Below are positions 38,267 to 46,693 of a stretch of DNA of 64,000 bases, piece by piece (the first letter of the stretch is position 1; the number at the start of each line of letters is the position of its first letter). The position numbers and the translations under genes are program-made. The stretch spans positions 186,001 through 250,000 of the forward strand of contig PKQS01000010.1 of NCBI GenBank assembly GCA_017577945.1, read 5' to 3'. This DNA is from Bacillota bacterium. Its GTDB lineage: Bacteria > Bacillota > Limnochordia > Limnochordales > ZCTH02-B6. The notes under the pieces were generated by a model. That model saw only the letters and a list, made by a program, of their open reading frames with translations. It did no database searches and was not told where the DNA came from.

Positions 38267-38294
38267 ATTATACCACACCGCCGACCGGCCACAA
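38267..38294 (-). promoter_or_regulatory. Promoter of ispG
   Basis: On the minus strand: -35 TTGTGG (38289-38294), 16 bases, and TGG plus TATAAT (38267-38272), a perfect extended -10 element. Confidence 0.75.
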
Positions 38295-38347
38295 CCGGCG
38301 GCCTCTCCAGCGTGCGGCGGCCCAGGCGGGGTGAGAGGCTGCGACTC

Positions 38348-38386
38348 TCGCTGCGACGGGCTGCCATCGTCGTTGCGACGAGCTGC
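38348..38386. repeat. Imperfect tandem repeat between ispG and the monooxygenase gene
   Basis: TCGCTGCGACGGGCTGC (38348-38364) recurs as TCGTTGCGACGAGCTGC (38370-38386), 15 of 17 bases identical, with a 22-base period. The rest of this 282-base gap holds the ispG promoter, a CCAAT-N12-ATTGG inverted repeat near 38469, and a possible but weak promoter for the next gene. Confidence 0.5.
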
Positions 38387-38513
38387 TTCCTCGTGGCGAG
38401 GCGCTGGCACTCGCGTTGGACTCGCGCATGAAATAACATAAAAGAGAAGGAATCTCTCTGCGGACGACCAATAGGAATCTCTCCATTGGGCTAAAAACCT
38501 ACGCGACGGGGGT

Positions 38514-39596
38514 GTGTCCCAATTGGAACTTGGCATCGTCTCTTTCGTCGAATCCACCCCGCTGCCCGGCTCGGGCGTCGTGCTGAGCGCCGAGCAGCGC
38601 CTGCGCAATCTGATGGAGGAAATCGAACTCGCGGACCAGGCAGGACTCGACGTGTTCGGCATCGGCGAACACCACCGGCCCGACTACGTGGCGTCGGCGC
38701 CGGCCGTCATTTTGGCCGCGGCGGCCGCGCGGACCAAGAGGATCCGCCTCACCAGCGCCGTGACGGTGCTCAGCTCGGACGATCCGGTGCGGGTGTATCA
38801 GCAATTCGCCACCTTGGACCTTTTGTCGGGCGGCCGAGCGGAAATCATGGTGGGACGCGGTTCCTTCATCGAGTCGTTCCCGCTGTTCGGGTACGACTTG
38901 GCCGACTACGACGAGCTCTTTGAGGAGAAGCTGGCGCTGCTCCTGGAGATTTGCCGCTCGGAGAAAGTGACGTGGTCGGGAAAGCACCGTCCGCCGATTC
39001 CGGGGTTGGGCGTGTACCCGCGGGCCGTGCAAAACCCCCTGCCCATCTGGGTAGCCGTCGGCGGCACCCCGGAATCCGCCGTGCGCGCCGGGTATTACGG
39101 CTTGCCGATGGCCATCGCCATTATCGGCGGGCTGCCGGAACGGTTCAAAGTGTTCGCCGACTTGCACCGGCAAGCGGCCGAGAAAGCGGGACACCCGCCC
39201 CCGAAGCTGAGCATCAACTCGCATGGCTTCATCGCCGACACGTCACAGGAAGCCATGGAACTGGCGTTCCCGGCCTTCAAGTACCAGATGGACCGCATCG
39301 GGCGCGAGCGCGGCTGGCCGCCGATGACCCGGGAGCAGTTCGAATGGTCCTGCACGCTGCGCGGCGCCAACTTCGTCGGCAGCCCGCAGCAGATCGTGGA
39401 AAAGATCTTGTACCAACACGAAATTTTCGGACACGACCGCTTTACGCTGCAAATGACCGTCGGCTCGCTGCCCCACGACAAAGTGTTGCGCTCCATCGAG
39501 CTGTTCGCCACGGTCGTGGCGCCGGCGGTGCGCAAGGCTTTGGGAGCGCAAGCCGAGGCCAAGGCAGAAGCGAAACCCGAGACGGCTCCGCGGTGA
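38514..39596 (+). CDS. LLM-class flavin-dependent oxidoreductase
   Basis: This luciferase-like monooxygenase of 360 residues is an FMN or F420-type TIM barrel. Signatures include [12 protein letters not shown], the [19 protein letters not shown] [16 protein letters not shown], and [15 protein letters not shown]. Substrates of this class vary widely and cannot be named here. The GTG start has only a GGGGG stretch directly upstream. The C-terminal tail is alanine/lysine-rich and likely disordered. Confidence 0.88.
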   Translation: MSQLELGIVSFVESTPLPGSGVVLSAEQRLRNLMEEIELADQAGLDVFGIGEHHRPDYVASAPAVILAAAAARTKRIRLTSAVTVLSSDDPVRVYQQFATLDLLSGGRAEIMVGRGSFIESFPLFGYDLADYDELFEEKLALLLEICRSEKVTWSGKHRPPIPGLGVYPRAVQNPLPIWVAVGGTPESAVRAGYYGLPMAIAIIGGLPERFKVFADLHRQAAEKAGHPPPKLSINSHGFIADTSQEAMELAFPAFKYQMDRIGRERGWPPMTREQFEWSCTLRGANFVGSPQQIVEKILYQHEIFGHDRFTLQMTVGSLPHDKVLRSIELFATVVAPAVRKALGAQAEAKAEAKPETAPR

Positions 39597-39611
39597 CGCC
39601 GGCGGCGACGC

Positions 39612-42194
39612 TCAGCGCCGCCGCAGCGCGCCCGAGACGAGTTTGCGCAAGCCCCGCAGCGTGTGGCCGTTGAAGATGTCGACAAGACCTTCCTGCATCG
39701 TCCGGTTCAGCCCCGCGGCGCCGCCCATGACGAGGGACCTCACCGGCATCTGCGCCAGGACCTCGCCCATGCGCCTCCTCATCGGGCTGTCCGGATCGTC
39801 TTTCAGCACAAAACGAGCCGCCCGCGAGGCGACCCAAAGAAATAGCCGCGCCGCCCACGACTCGCGCATGTCGCCCAGCGGCGTGTGCAGGGTATACCCT
39901 CCGCGGCGCCCCGGCTCGTTGGGCGGCAGCGGACGACCGTACACGGCGGCGAACGCGCCGGCGCTGAACGCGGCATAGTCTTTCGGATGCAAGTACTCCG
40001 GCGGTGCGGCGGTTGCGGACCGGTCCTCGCCGCCGCCGGGTGCCTGCCCGGCCTCCCGCTGGTGCCCCGCCTCTCGCTGGTCGGGCTCTCGTTCGAGTTC
40101 CACCGTCTCCGACTCGGCCACGACCCGCACCGTCGCCGTCAGCCGGATGTCCCGCGACGACGCGCCGATGCGGATCTCGAACTCGCCCGGCTCGACCCGC
40201 CAGCCGCCGGCCGCCGTATCCCAAAAGGCAAAGGCGCGCCGGTCGAGGGTGAAAGTGACGTCCTTCGCCTCGCCCGGCTCCAACGCGACCTTGGCGAAGT
40301 CCTTCAGCTCGTGCACGGGCCGAAACGTGCGGGGGGCCACGTCGCGCACGTACAGCTGCACGATCTCTTTCCCCGCCCGAGGGCCCGTGTTCGTCACCGA
40401 CACCGTCACCCGCAGCGGCTCGCCCACCCGAATCTCCGCCGCGCTGAGGCGCAAGTTGTCGTAGCGAAACGTGGTGTAGCTCAGCCCGTGCCCGAACGGA
40501 AACAGCACCTCTTTTTCGGCCGTGTCGTAATAGCGATAGCCGACGTAAATGCTCTCCCGGTACTCCACCGTGCGCGGCCCGCCGGGGAAGAACCGGTGGG
40601 CCGGATGATCCTCCAGCCGCAGCGGGAACGTTTCGGCCAGCTTCCCGCACGGGTTGACGTCGCCGAACAACACGTCCCACACCGCGCTGCCCCCGGCTTG
40701 GCCGCCCAAGTACGCCTCCAGCACGGCCGGCACTCGATCGAGCCACGGCATGGCCACGGGCGCGCCGTTGCAGAGCACGACGATGACGTTCGGATTGACT
40801 TCAGCCACCGCCTCGATGAGCGCGTCGTGACTGCGCGGCAAAGACAGGCTCGTCCGGTCGAGGCCTTCGGTTTCGTACAGGGCCGGCAAACCGGCGAAGA
40901 CGACCGCCACGTCCGCCTGCCGGGCCGCCGCGCGGGCCTCGGACAGGAGCCGCGGCTTCGGCCCGCGCTCCCGGCCGGGAACGTCCGCCGCCAAGTCGTA
41001 GCCGGGGGCGTACACGACTCGCGCCGGTCCGACGCGCGCCACCAGCGCGTCGTAGGCGTTGTCTAGCTGCGTGGGCGTAATGACGGAGCTGCCGGCGCCT
41101 TGATAGCGCGGCCGCTTCGCCATGGCGCCGATGACCGCGATGGTGGCGCCGGGAGCCAGCGGCAAGATGGGCCCGTCGTTTTTCAACAGGACCGCCGCTT
41201 CGGCCGCCGCGCGCCGCGCCAGCGCGTGATGCGCCTTCACGTAATCGCCGTCCAGCCCCGCGAGCGCGCCCGCCGCGGCCGCCGCCTTCTGCAAGAGCGC
41301 CACGACCCGGCAGGCGGCCCGGTCCACCGCGGCTTCGTCCAGCCGGCCGCTCCGCACCGCCTCCACGATGTCCCGGACGTTTTCCGGACCCGTCCCCGGC
41401 ATCTCCAGATCGAGCCCCGCCGCCAGCGCTGCGGCCCGGTCCGCCACGGCACCCCAGTCCGACACGACGACGCCGTCGAAGCCCCACTCGTTCCGCAAGA
41501 TGTCGGTCAACAGGCGCCGGTGCTCGGTGCAGTACGTGCCGTTGACGCGGTTGTAAGCCGCCATGACCAGCCACGGTTTGGCCTTCTTCACCGCCAGCTC
41601 GAAGGCGAACAGGTAAATTTCCCGGAGCGCCCGCTCGTCCACGACGGCGTCGATGGTGAAGCGGCGCGTCTCTTGATTGTTGACCGCAAAGTGCTTGACG
41701 CAGGCGCCGACGCCCGCCGATTGCAGACCGTCGATAAACGCCGCGGCCAGCTCGCCGGCCAGCAGCGGATCCTCCGAAAAGTACTCGAAGTTGCGCCCGC
41801 ACAACGGTGAACGCTTAATGTTGACGCCCGGCCCCAAGACGACGCTGACGCCGTGGCGGCGCGCCTCCACGCCGATGGCCCGCCCCACTGCGCGCACGAG
41901 CTCCCGATCCCACGTGGCGGCCAAAGCCGCCGCCGTCGGAAAGCACGTCGCCGGCACGTTGCCGGCCAGCGACACGTTGTCGCTGCGGGGCTGCTTCCGC
42001 AGCCCATGGGGCCCGTCGGCCAGCCACAGCGAAGGCAGGCCGAAGCGCGGCACGCCGCGCAACGTCCAGTAGTCTTTGCCCACGCAAAGCGCGGCCTTCT
42101 CTTCCAGCGTCAGGCGCCGCACCACCTCGGTCGCGTCCGCTGGGAAGTTGACCGGCGCTTTGCCCCCGGCAGTTCGTCCCGCCGTCTCAGCCAC
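39612..42194 (-). CDS. GH3 beta-glycosidase with C-terminal extension
   Basis: This family 3 glycoside hydrolase is probably a beta-glucosidase. The N-terminal barrel has GPGVNIKRSPLCGRNFEYFSEDP-type substrate residues, KHFAVNNQE, and the nucleophile aspartate in VVSDWG (about 243). The second alpha/beta domain and a fibronectin-III-like domain follow (about 590-690). A charged linker leads to an extra C-terminal stretch of about 120 residues ending in DIFNGHTLRGLRKLV. It lacks a signal peptide, so it should act inside the cell on imported disaccharides. The GTG at 42194 has AAGGAG 12 bases upstream. Confidence 0.92.
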   Translation of the reverse strand: MAETAGRTAGGKAPVNFPADATEVVRRLTLEEKAALCVGKDYWTLRGVPRFGLPSLWLADGPHGLRKQPRSDNVSLAGNVPATCFPTAAALAATWDRELVRAVGRAIGVEARRHGVSVVLGPGVNIKRSPLCGRNFEYFSEDPLLAGELAAAFIDGLQSAGVGACVKHFAVNNQETRRFTIDAVVDERALREIYLFAFELAVKKAKPWLVMAAYNRVNGTYCTEHRRLLTDILRNEWGFDGVVVSDWGAVADRAAALAAGLDLEMPGTGPENVRDIVEAVRSGRLDEAAVDRAACRVVALLQKAAAAAGALAGLDGDYVKAHHALARRAAAEAAVLLKNDGPILPLAPGATIAVIGAMAKRPRYQGAGSSVITPTQLDNAYDALVARVGPARVVYAPGYDLAADVPGRERGPKPRLLSEARAAARQADVAVVFAGLPALYETEGLDRTSLSLPRSHDALIEAVAEVNPNVIVVLCNGAPVAMPWLDRVPAVLEAYLGGQAGGSAVWDVLFGDVNPCGKLAETFPLRLEDHPAHRFFPGGPRTVEYRESIYVGYRYYDTAEKEVLFPFGHGLSYTTFRYDNLRLSAAEIRVGEPLRVTVSVTNTGPRAGKEIVQLYVRDVAPRTFRPVHELKDFAKVALEPGEAKDVTFTLDRRAFAFWDTAAGGWRVEPGEFEIRIGASSRDIRLTATVRVVAESETVELEREPDQREAGHQREAGQAPGGGEDRSATAAPPEYLHPKDYAAFSAGAFAAVYGRPLPPNEPGRRGGYTLHTPLGDMRESWAARLFLWVASRAARFVLKDDPDSPMRRRMGEVLAQMPVRSLVMGGAAGLNRTMQEGLVDIFNGHTLRGLRKLVSGALRRR

Positions 42195-42298
42195 AATCCT
42201 GCACGGCTCCTTTCGAGCGTCGCCGCCCGGCAAGCAGCGTCACGCGGCAGCCCGGCGCCTTGCGTCACGCGGACGGCGCGGCGGCCGCTTCTCCCGCG

Positions 42299-43201
42299 TC
42301 ATTCCCCTTTGACGGCGGCCAGCGTTACTGCACCGTTGGAAGTGCGCACATTGAGCCGCGCCGCGCCCGAGCCGATGGTGCCGACGACGCTGTTGCGCCC
42401 GACCGACGACGCGACGATTTCCGTCTGCAAGTTGATGCTGCCGTTGCTCGTCCGCAAATCCAACGCCGCGTCCGGATCAATCAACGTCAACGTGACCGTG
42501 CCGTTGGACGTGGTCACGTCGTAGGACGCCCCCGCCGCCAAGTGAGCCCGCAGCTCCACGGAACCGTTGCTGGTACGCAGCTGCCCGATGCCCGACAGCG
42601 TGGCGCCGGCGACCGTGATGGGCCCGTTGGACGTCCGGACGCTGACGACGCCGTGGACATCCGCCAAGCGCACCCGCCCGTTGGACGTCCGCACCTCCAA
42701 AGTACCCCGGTGACCCGCCACTTCCACGGAACCGTTGGACGTGGACAACAACACGTCGCCGTCGATGCCGCGCGCCGCAATGGCTCCGTTGGAAGTGCTC
42801 AGCACGATGTTCCCGTGCCATCCCGCCGGCACGCGAACCGTGAAGTGCACGCCCCACCACGGGCCGAACCACCAGATCTTGGGTACCGACACCCCGGCCC
42901 GCACGCCCTGCTCATCGCGGGTGAACGTCACCGTCGGTTCGCCCCAAAGGCGCTCGAACCAGCCCACCAGGAAGCGGGGCTTGTTGTGCGTCGCCTCGAT
43001 GACCAGCTCGTCTCCGCCCCACGTTTCGTAGGTGATACGCCCGTTCAACGACTCCACGCGCAGCGACTCGCCTGGCTCCACCGCGAACGACCGGCTGACC
43101 GTTGCCCGCGCCATCGGGCTCGGGACCGAAAAGGCGACCAGATTGACCGCGCCGACGACGAGGACGATCAGCCCGAGAATCAGCACCAAAACTCGCGCCA
43201 T
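42299..43201 (-). CDS. DUF4097-family membrane-anchored beta-solenoid protein
   Basis: One N-terminal membrane helix (VLVLILGLIVLVVGAVNLVAF) is followed by a repetitive beta domain in which TSNG occurs eight times at roughly 18-36 residue spacing, preceded by a degenerate SLNG. This is the DUF4097 adhesin-like fold. The 300-residue product probably faces the outside. It closes an operon with an ECF sigma factor, anti-sigma factor and small membrane protein, so it may sense or respond to envelope stress. The exact function is not known. Confidence 0.85.
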   Translation of the reverse strand: MARVLVLILGLIVLVVGAVNLVAFSVPSPMARATVSRSFAVEPGESLRVESLNGRITYETWGGDELVIEATHNKPRFLVGWFERLWGEPTVTFTRDEQGVRAGVSVPKIWWFGPWWGVHFTVRVPAGWHGNIVLSTSNGAIAARGIDGDVLLSTSNGSVEVAGHRGTLEVRTSNGRVRLADVHGVVSVRTSNGPITVAGATLSGIGQLRTSNGSVELRAHLAAGASYDVTTSNGTVTLTLIDPDAALDLRTSNGSINLQTEIVASSVGRNSVVGTIGSGAARLNVRTSNGAVTLAAVKGE

Positions 43202-43211
43202 AGCTCGGGCT

Positions 43212-43565
43212 TCACTCCTTCTTCTCTTTTTCTTCCTTCCTCGCCTGCAGGTCGCGAATCAGCAGCGCGCAGCCGTACGCGGTCGGCACCAGACCCGCGA
43301 TGAGCCACGGCCCCGAGCCCAGCGTCAGCATGCCCAGCGTGATGGCGATGCCGACCAGGGTAATGGTGATGGACGACGTGTTCTCCCACCGGGTCCTGCG
43401 CCCGCCCTCATCGTGGTTCTCCTCCACTTCGGGCGGCACGAGGCCCCGCTCGATCATGGCCATCCGCTCCCGATGGCGCAAATAACGGTTGAAGCCCGCA
43501 TAGGCGAACGCCAGCGCGGCGATCATGAATGGAAATCCGAATACGATGGCGATATCCCACAACAT
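43212..43565 (-). CDS. Small membrane protein, 117 aa (DUF6249-like)
   Basis: It has two or three hydrophobic segments, one at the N-terminus and a hairpin at about 68-105, with the cytoplasmic motif RHRERMAMIERGLVPPE between them that recurs in small ECF-linked membrane proteins. The C-terminus is lysine/glutamate-rich. AAGGAGG lies 10 bases before the ATG. Family naming is tentative. Confidence 0.72.
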   Translation of the reverse strand: MLWDIAIVFGFPFMIAALAFAYAGFNRYLRHRERMAMIERGLVPPEVEENHDEGGRRTRWENTSSITITLVGIAITLGMLTLGSGPWLIAGLVPTAYGCALLIRDLQARKEEKEKKE

Positions 43566-43667
43566 TGTCGCTCGTCCTCCTTCGCGCGCCCGAGGAGGCG
43601 CCGTTTTTCCGCCTCGGCAATGCGGAGTGCGGCGCGTGGCGGCTGTCCGCTCCTCTCGGCCGGCCGC

Positions 43668-44213
43668 TTACGCTGAGCGAAGCGCCGCGGCGACGGCGCA
43701 GCCCGCCAGCCCCCACGCCAGCGCCAAGCCCATTTGTCCTGCGAGGCCCACATCGTGTGCGGCAGCGTCCATGGCGCTGAGCACCTCGTCCGCCAGCGCC
43801 TGCGCTTCCATGACCAGCTCGCCCGGGGACAGCGACACGGAGTCCACGGCCGCCCACACGGCCACAGCGCCCCCGATTCCCAGCGCCAGAAATACCAGGC
43901 CGACCGCGGCCGCGGCGCGCCAGCCGGCCCGCTCCAGCGCCGACGGCTGTGGCGCCTGCTCAGCGGCGATCCTGGCCACGACGCTCTCCATCAGCCCCTC
44001 GGGCGCCCGGGGGCGAGCCAAGGTCTGCAACTCTCGCCTGATCCACACGGCTTCCTCCAGCTCCGCGCGGCAGTAGGCGCAGTGCGCCGCGTGGCGCTGG
44101 AGCAGCCCTTGCCAAAGGCCGCGGGCGCCATCGCCGCGGTCCTCGATCAGCGCGCCCGTTCGTTCCGCGAGCCGGCACAACCACGTGCGGCGCTTTGCCC
44201 CGTGCCTGGTCAC
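43668..44213 (-). CDS. Anti-sigma factor with zinc-binding domain
   Basis: A ZAS-type anti-sigma motif H-x3-C-x2-C is seen at H41, C45 and C48 (HAAHCAYC). A membrane helix follows at about 98-121 and a second hydrophobic stretch lies near the C-terminus. The GTG overlaps the stop of the sigma gene (GTGA). It should hold the ECF sigma factor inactive until an envelope signal releases it. Confidence 0.88.
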   Translation of the reverse strand: MTRHGAKRRTWLCRLAERTGALIEDRGDGARGLWQGLLQRHAAHCAYCRAELEEAVWIRRELQTLARPRAPEGLMESVVARIAAEQAPQPSALERAGWRAAAAVGLVFLALGIGGAVAVWAAVDSVSLSPGELVMEAQALADEVLSAMDAAAHDVGLAGQMGLALAWGLAGCAVAAALRSA

Positions 44214-44755
44214 GGCTGCATCACCTCGCTTTCCTCCAGCAGTTTGCGCAGCTCTTTCCGGGCCCTGTGCAGGTGCGTCTTCACGGTTCCGAGCGGCAGG
44301 CCCGTAATGCGAGCCACGTCCTTGATGGGCAGGTCTTCGATGTAGAACAGCGTCAGCACCGTCCGGTACGCCGCGGGCAGCTGGCGCAGCGCCCGTTCGA
44401 CCCGGCTTTCCGCCTCCAGCGTCTCGACGCGGGTCGCCGGGTCGTTGTCGAAAGAAACGTCCGCCGCCTGTTCAGTCAGCGCCGCGGGCTGAGGACGGCG
44501 CAGCCGATCCACGCACTGCCGCCAGACAATGCGATACAGCCACGTGGAAAACTTGGCGCCGCCCCGAAACCGCGCCAGGCCTCGCCAGGCGCTGTACAGC
44601 GCATCCTGAACGGCATCTTCCGCCTCCGCCGCGTCGCCCAGCAAGCGCAAGGCCAAACGGTACGCCGTATCCAGCGACGGCCGCACCAGGCGTGCGAACG
44701 CCTCGTGGTCCCCCTGCCTGGCCGCCTGCAGCAGCTCCGCTTCCCCCGTCCCCAT
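44210..44755 (-). CDS. ECF-type RNA polymerase sigma factor
   Basis: This 181-residue sigma factor has region 2 at about 19-85 (AEDAVQDALYSAWRGLARF, FSTWLYRIVWR) and region 4 at about 125-175 (LPAAYRTVLTLFYIEDLPIKD, GTVKTHLHRARKEL). An ECF-style promoter lies just upstream, so it likely controls its own operon together with the anti-sigma, small membrane and DUF4097 genes. The ATG at 44755 has GAGG upstream. Confidence 0.93.
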   Translation of the reverse strand: MGTGEAELLQAARQGDHEAFARLVRPSLDTAYRLALRLLGDAAEAEDAVQDALYSAWRGLARFRGGAKFSTWLYRIVWRQCVDRLRRPQPAALTEQAADVSFDNDPATRVETLEAESRVERALRQLPAAYRTVLTLFYIEDLPIKDVARITGLPLGTVKTHLHRARKELRKLLEESEVMQP

Positions 44756-44798
44756 GCACGACCTCGCCTTCCGGGCCGTCGCCCGCATTGCCGTCTAT

Positions 44799-44827
44799 AT
44801 GACGGCCGGTACGCGTCAAAGGTTTCA
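44799..44827 (-). promoter_or_regulatory. ECF-type autoregulatory promoter
   Basis: On the minus strand TGAAAC (44822-44827) is followed after 17 bases by CGTCAT (44799-44804), the usual ECF pattern TGAAAC-N16/17-CGT. A GCCGTC-TATAT-GACGGC inverted repeat overlaps the -10 element. Confidence 0.7.
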
Positions 44828-44976
44828 CTGCCGTGCGTTTTTTCCGAAAGAACTGCGCGATCTTCTCGAGAGGCAAGTCGAGTGCGGCCTGGCGGAAACG
44901 CAGCGAAGCGATGGAAAAAACGCTGGATGGAAAGGTTGGGGACAAGCGCGCCGGCGGCATCCGAGCCCGCCGCGCT

Positions 44977-45483
44977 CTACTCTGAACCGTATCGCCCGGG
45001 CTCCGGCTCTTCGACGCAACGCAGCGGCTCGGCGGGAGCCCGGTCAAGCCCGGCAACCAGCAGCGCCGCCAGCCAGCGGCCGTTCTCGACCTCGACGCCT
45101 AGCTCCTCGCGGGTTTCGCGGGCCGCGGCCTCCTCCGGCGTTTCGCCGACCTCCACGCCGCCGCCCGGAAAGACGTAGTACTCTCCGCTTTCGTTGACGC
45201 GCCGGATGAGCGCCACACCATGGTCGCTGACGAGAACGACAGCCGCTCGCGGTTGCTTCACGCTTTCCCACAGCTCGCGCTGCGCGCACTTCAGAATCGT
45301 CTCGCCGGCCTGCCGAGCGCCGCAAGGAGGCGTCCACGCCCAGTCGCCTTCGTAGTCGGGCCCGTGCTTTGCGCGATAGAGAACAAGAAACGGCGCCTCT
45401 CCGTCGTCTACACGGTATACATCGATCATGGCGCCGTAAGGCCGCTCTTTGGCGATGGGCTTGCCGTCGTAAGTTGTTTCCAT
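44977..45483 (-). CDS. Chimeric protein with two Nudix boxes
   Basis: The 168-residue frame holds two Nudix signatures. The first, G-x5-E-x7-REL-x-E, is in GARQAGETILKCAQREL. The second is in GVEVGETPEEAAARETRE with following ELGV. The first domain stops right after its box and is followed by KQPRAAVVLVSDHG, which looks like the natural start of another Nudix protein at an internal GTG. The second domain is itself short after its box. The gene therefore looks like two Nudix genes joined by a deletion, and activity is uncertain. The ATG at 45483 has GGAG 6 bases upstream. Confidence 0.75.
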   Translation of the reverse strand: METTYDGKPIAKERPYGAMIDVYRVDDGEAPFLVLYRAKHGPDYEGDWAWTPPCGARQAGETILKCAQRELWESVKQPRAAVVLVSDHGVALIRRVNESGEYYVFPGGGVEVGETPEEAAARETREELGVEVENGRWLAALLVAGLDRAPAEPLRCVEEPEPGRYGSE

Positions 45484-45530
45484 TTTCATCTCCATGTCCG
45501 CTCGCGGCGCCCTCCGGCTCGCGGAACGTC

Positions 45531-46016
45531 TCACAACACCTTTATGACAAAGGCGATCGTCATGGCCACGGCCACAACGAACTTCACGACGACGGAGCCG
45601 AGGGTCCCGAGCAGGCCGCCCCAGCCGGCCCGCAGCGCCTCTTCCAGCGGTCGGCCCGAGAGCAGCTCGCCGATGAGCGCGCCGAGAAACGGCCCGAGAA
45701 GGAGCCCTACCGGCAGGAAGAAGAGTCCTGCCACGGCGCCGAGCACCGCCCCCAACGTGCCGGCGTGGCCGGCGCCGAACCGTTTCGCTCCCCACGCGCG
45801 CGTGACGTAGTCCATCGCCTCCGAGGCGACGACCACCAGCGCCGTAACGACCAGAAACGTGGTATCGACGTGCCGGAACTTGTCGACGAACCCGAAGCCC
45901 AGTATCGCGAGCCAAATCAAAGGCACGCCGGGCAGCACCGGCACCACCGTGCCTGCGATGCCGACCGCCATGAAAAGCAACGCAACCCCGAAAGCGACCC
46001 ACTGCGCCGTTTCCAC
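45531..46016 (-). CDS. DUF456 family membrane protein
   Basis: About 161 residues with four to five hydrophobic segments and glycine-rich turns (GTVVPVLPGVPLIW, GALIGELLSG, GLLGTLGSVVVKFVVAVAM) match DUF456. Its function is unknown. The GTG at 46016 is chosen by family length; an upstream ribosome site (GGAGG) is 12 bases away. The roughly 200 bases before it, up to the next gene, show no other feature. Confidence 0.83.
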   Translation of the reverse strand: METAQWVAFGVALLFMAVGIAGTVVPVLPGVPLIWLAILGFGFVDKFRHVDTTFLVVTALVVVASEAMDYVTRAWGAKRFGAGHAGTLGAVLGAVAGLFFLPVGLLLGPFLGALIGELLSGRPLEEALRAGWGGLLGTLGSVVVKFVVAVAMTIAFVIKVL

Positions 46017-46217
46017 CGGGGCGATCGCCCTCCGCCAGCGAAAATCCGGCACGACCCGTCGGACTCCCGACCGGCCGCCCGGCAAGAATCGTGTTCGCCT
46101 TCCTGTTCGAGACGAGGTCCGCCGCCCCTGCTGCACCGGCGAAACGGGCCTCCCGCTGCGCCCGCCTGCACGAGGATAGGCGCTGCAGCCCTTTCGGCAC
46201 AGACTGGCGCCCCTCCA

Positions 46218-46640
46218 TCAGAGCGGAAAGGAGAACATCACCTGTTCCTTCCGCTCGCCGCCCGCCGAGGCGTACAGACCCAGCGCGGGAGTGTTGTCGG
46301 GCTCCGTGAGCACCCACGCCTCGCGGCAGCCGAGCCGCCGCCCTAAGGCGAACGCCTCGCGCAACAGCGCCGATGCGATGCCTTGCCGCCGGTGCGTGGA
46401 TGCGACGGCCACCTCGTTCAGCCAAAGTTCCGGCCGCGGCTTGTCCGGATGAATGTAGTGCATACAGGAAACGAAGCCGACCACCACGCCGTCGTCGACG
46501 GCTACGACGATGTGGTGCCGCTCGTCTGCCAAAAACTCCCGCACCGCTGCTTCGTCCACCTCGTAGTCGAACACCCCCGGCGCCACGCGGCGCAGCACGT
46601 GCGCATCGTCGGCGCCGAGCACCCGTATCTCTACCGCCAC
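46218..46640 (-). CDS. GNAT-family N-acetyltransferase
   Basis: A 140-residue acetyltransferase with the acetyl-CoA loop RRQGIASALL and the strand ELWLNEVAVASTH before it. The substrate cannot be told from sequence. The GTG at 46640 has GGAGG 12 bases upstream. Confidence 0.87.
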   Translation of the reverse strand: MAVEIRVLGADDAHVLRRVAPGVFDYEVDEAAVREFLADERHHIVVAVDDGVVVGFVSCMHYIHPDKPRPELWLNEVAVASTHRRQGIASALLREAFALGRRLGCREAWVLTEPDNTPALGLYASAGGERKEQVMFSFPL

Positions 46641-46693
46641 CGTTGCGACACGCCTCCTCGCCAAGTTTGCCGTTCCTCCCGGAGCCACTCCGC

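Noticed and set aside
35811..38267. 818-codon plus-strand frame opposite ctaC, the acyl-CoA dehydrogenase and ispG
   Set aside because: It is antisense to three well-supported genes, with low-complexity composition and no ribosome site.
42500..42790. Recurring nucleotide strings resembling a CRISPR or satellite repeat
   Set aside because: They are the codons for the repeated TSNG motif in the DUF4097 gene, with irregular spacing and no spacers.
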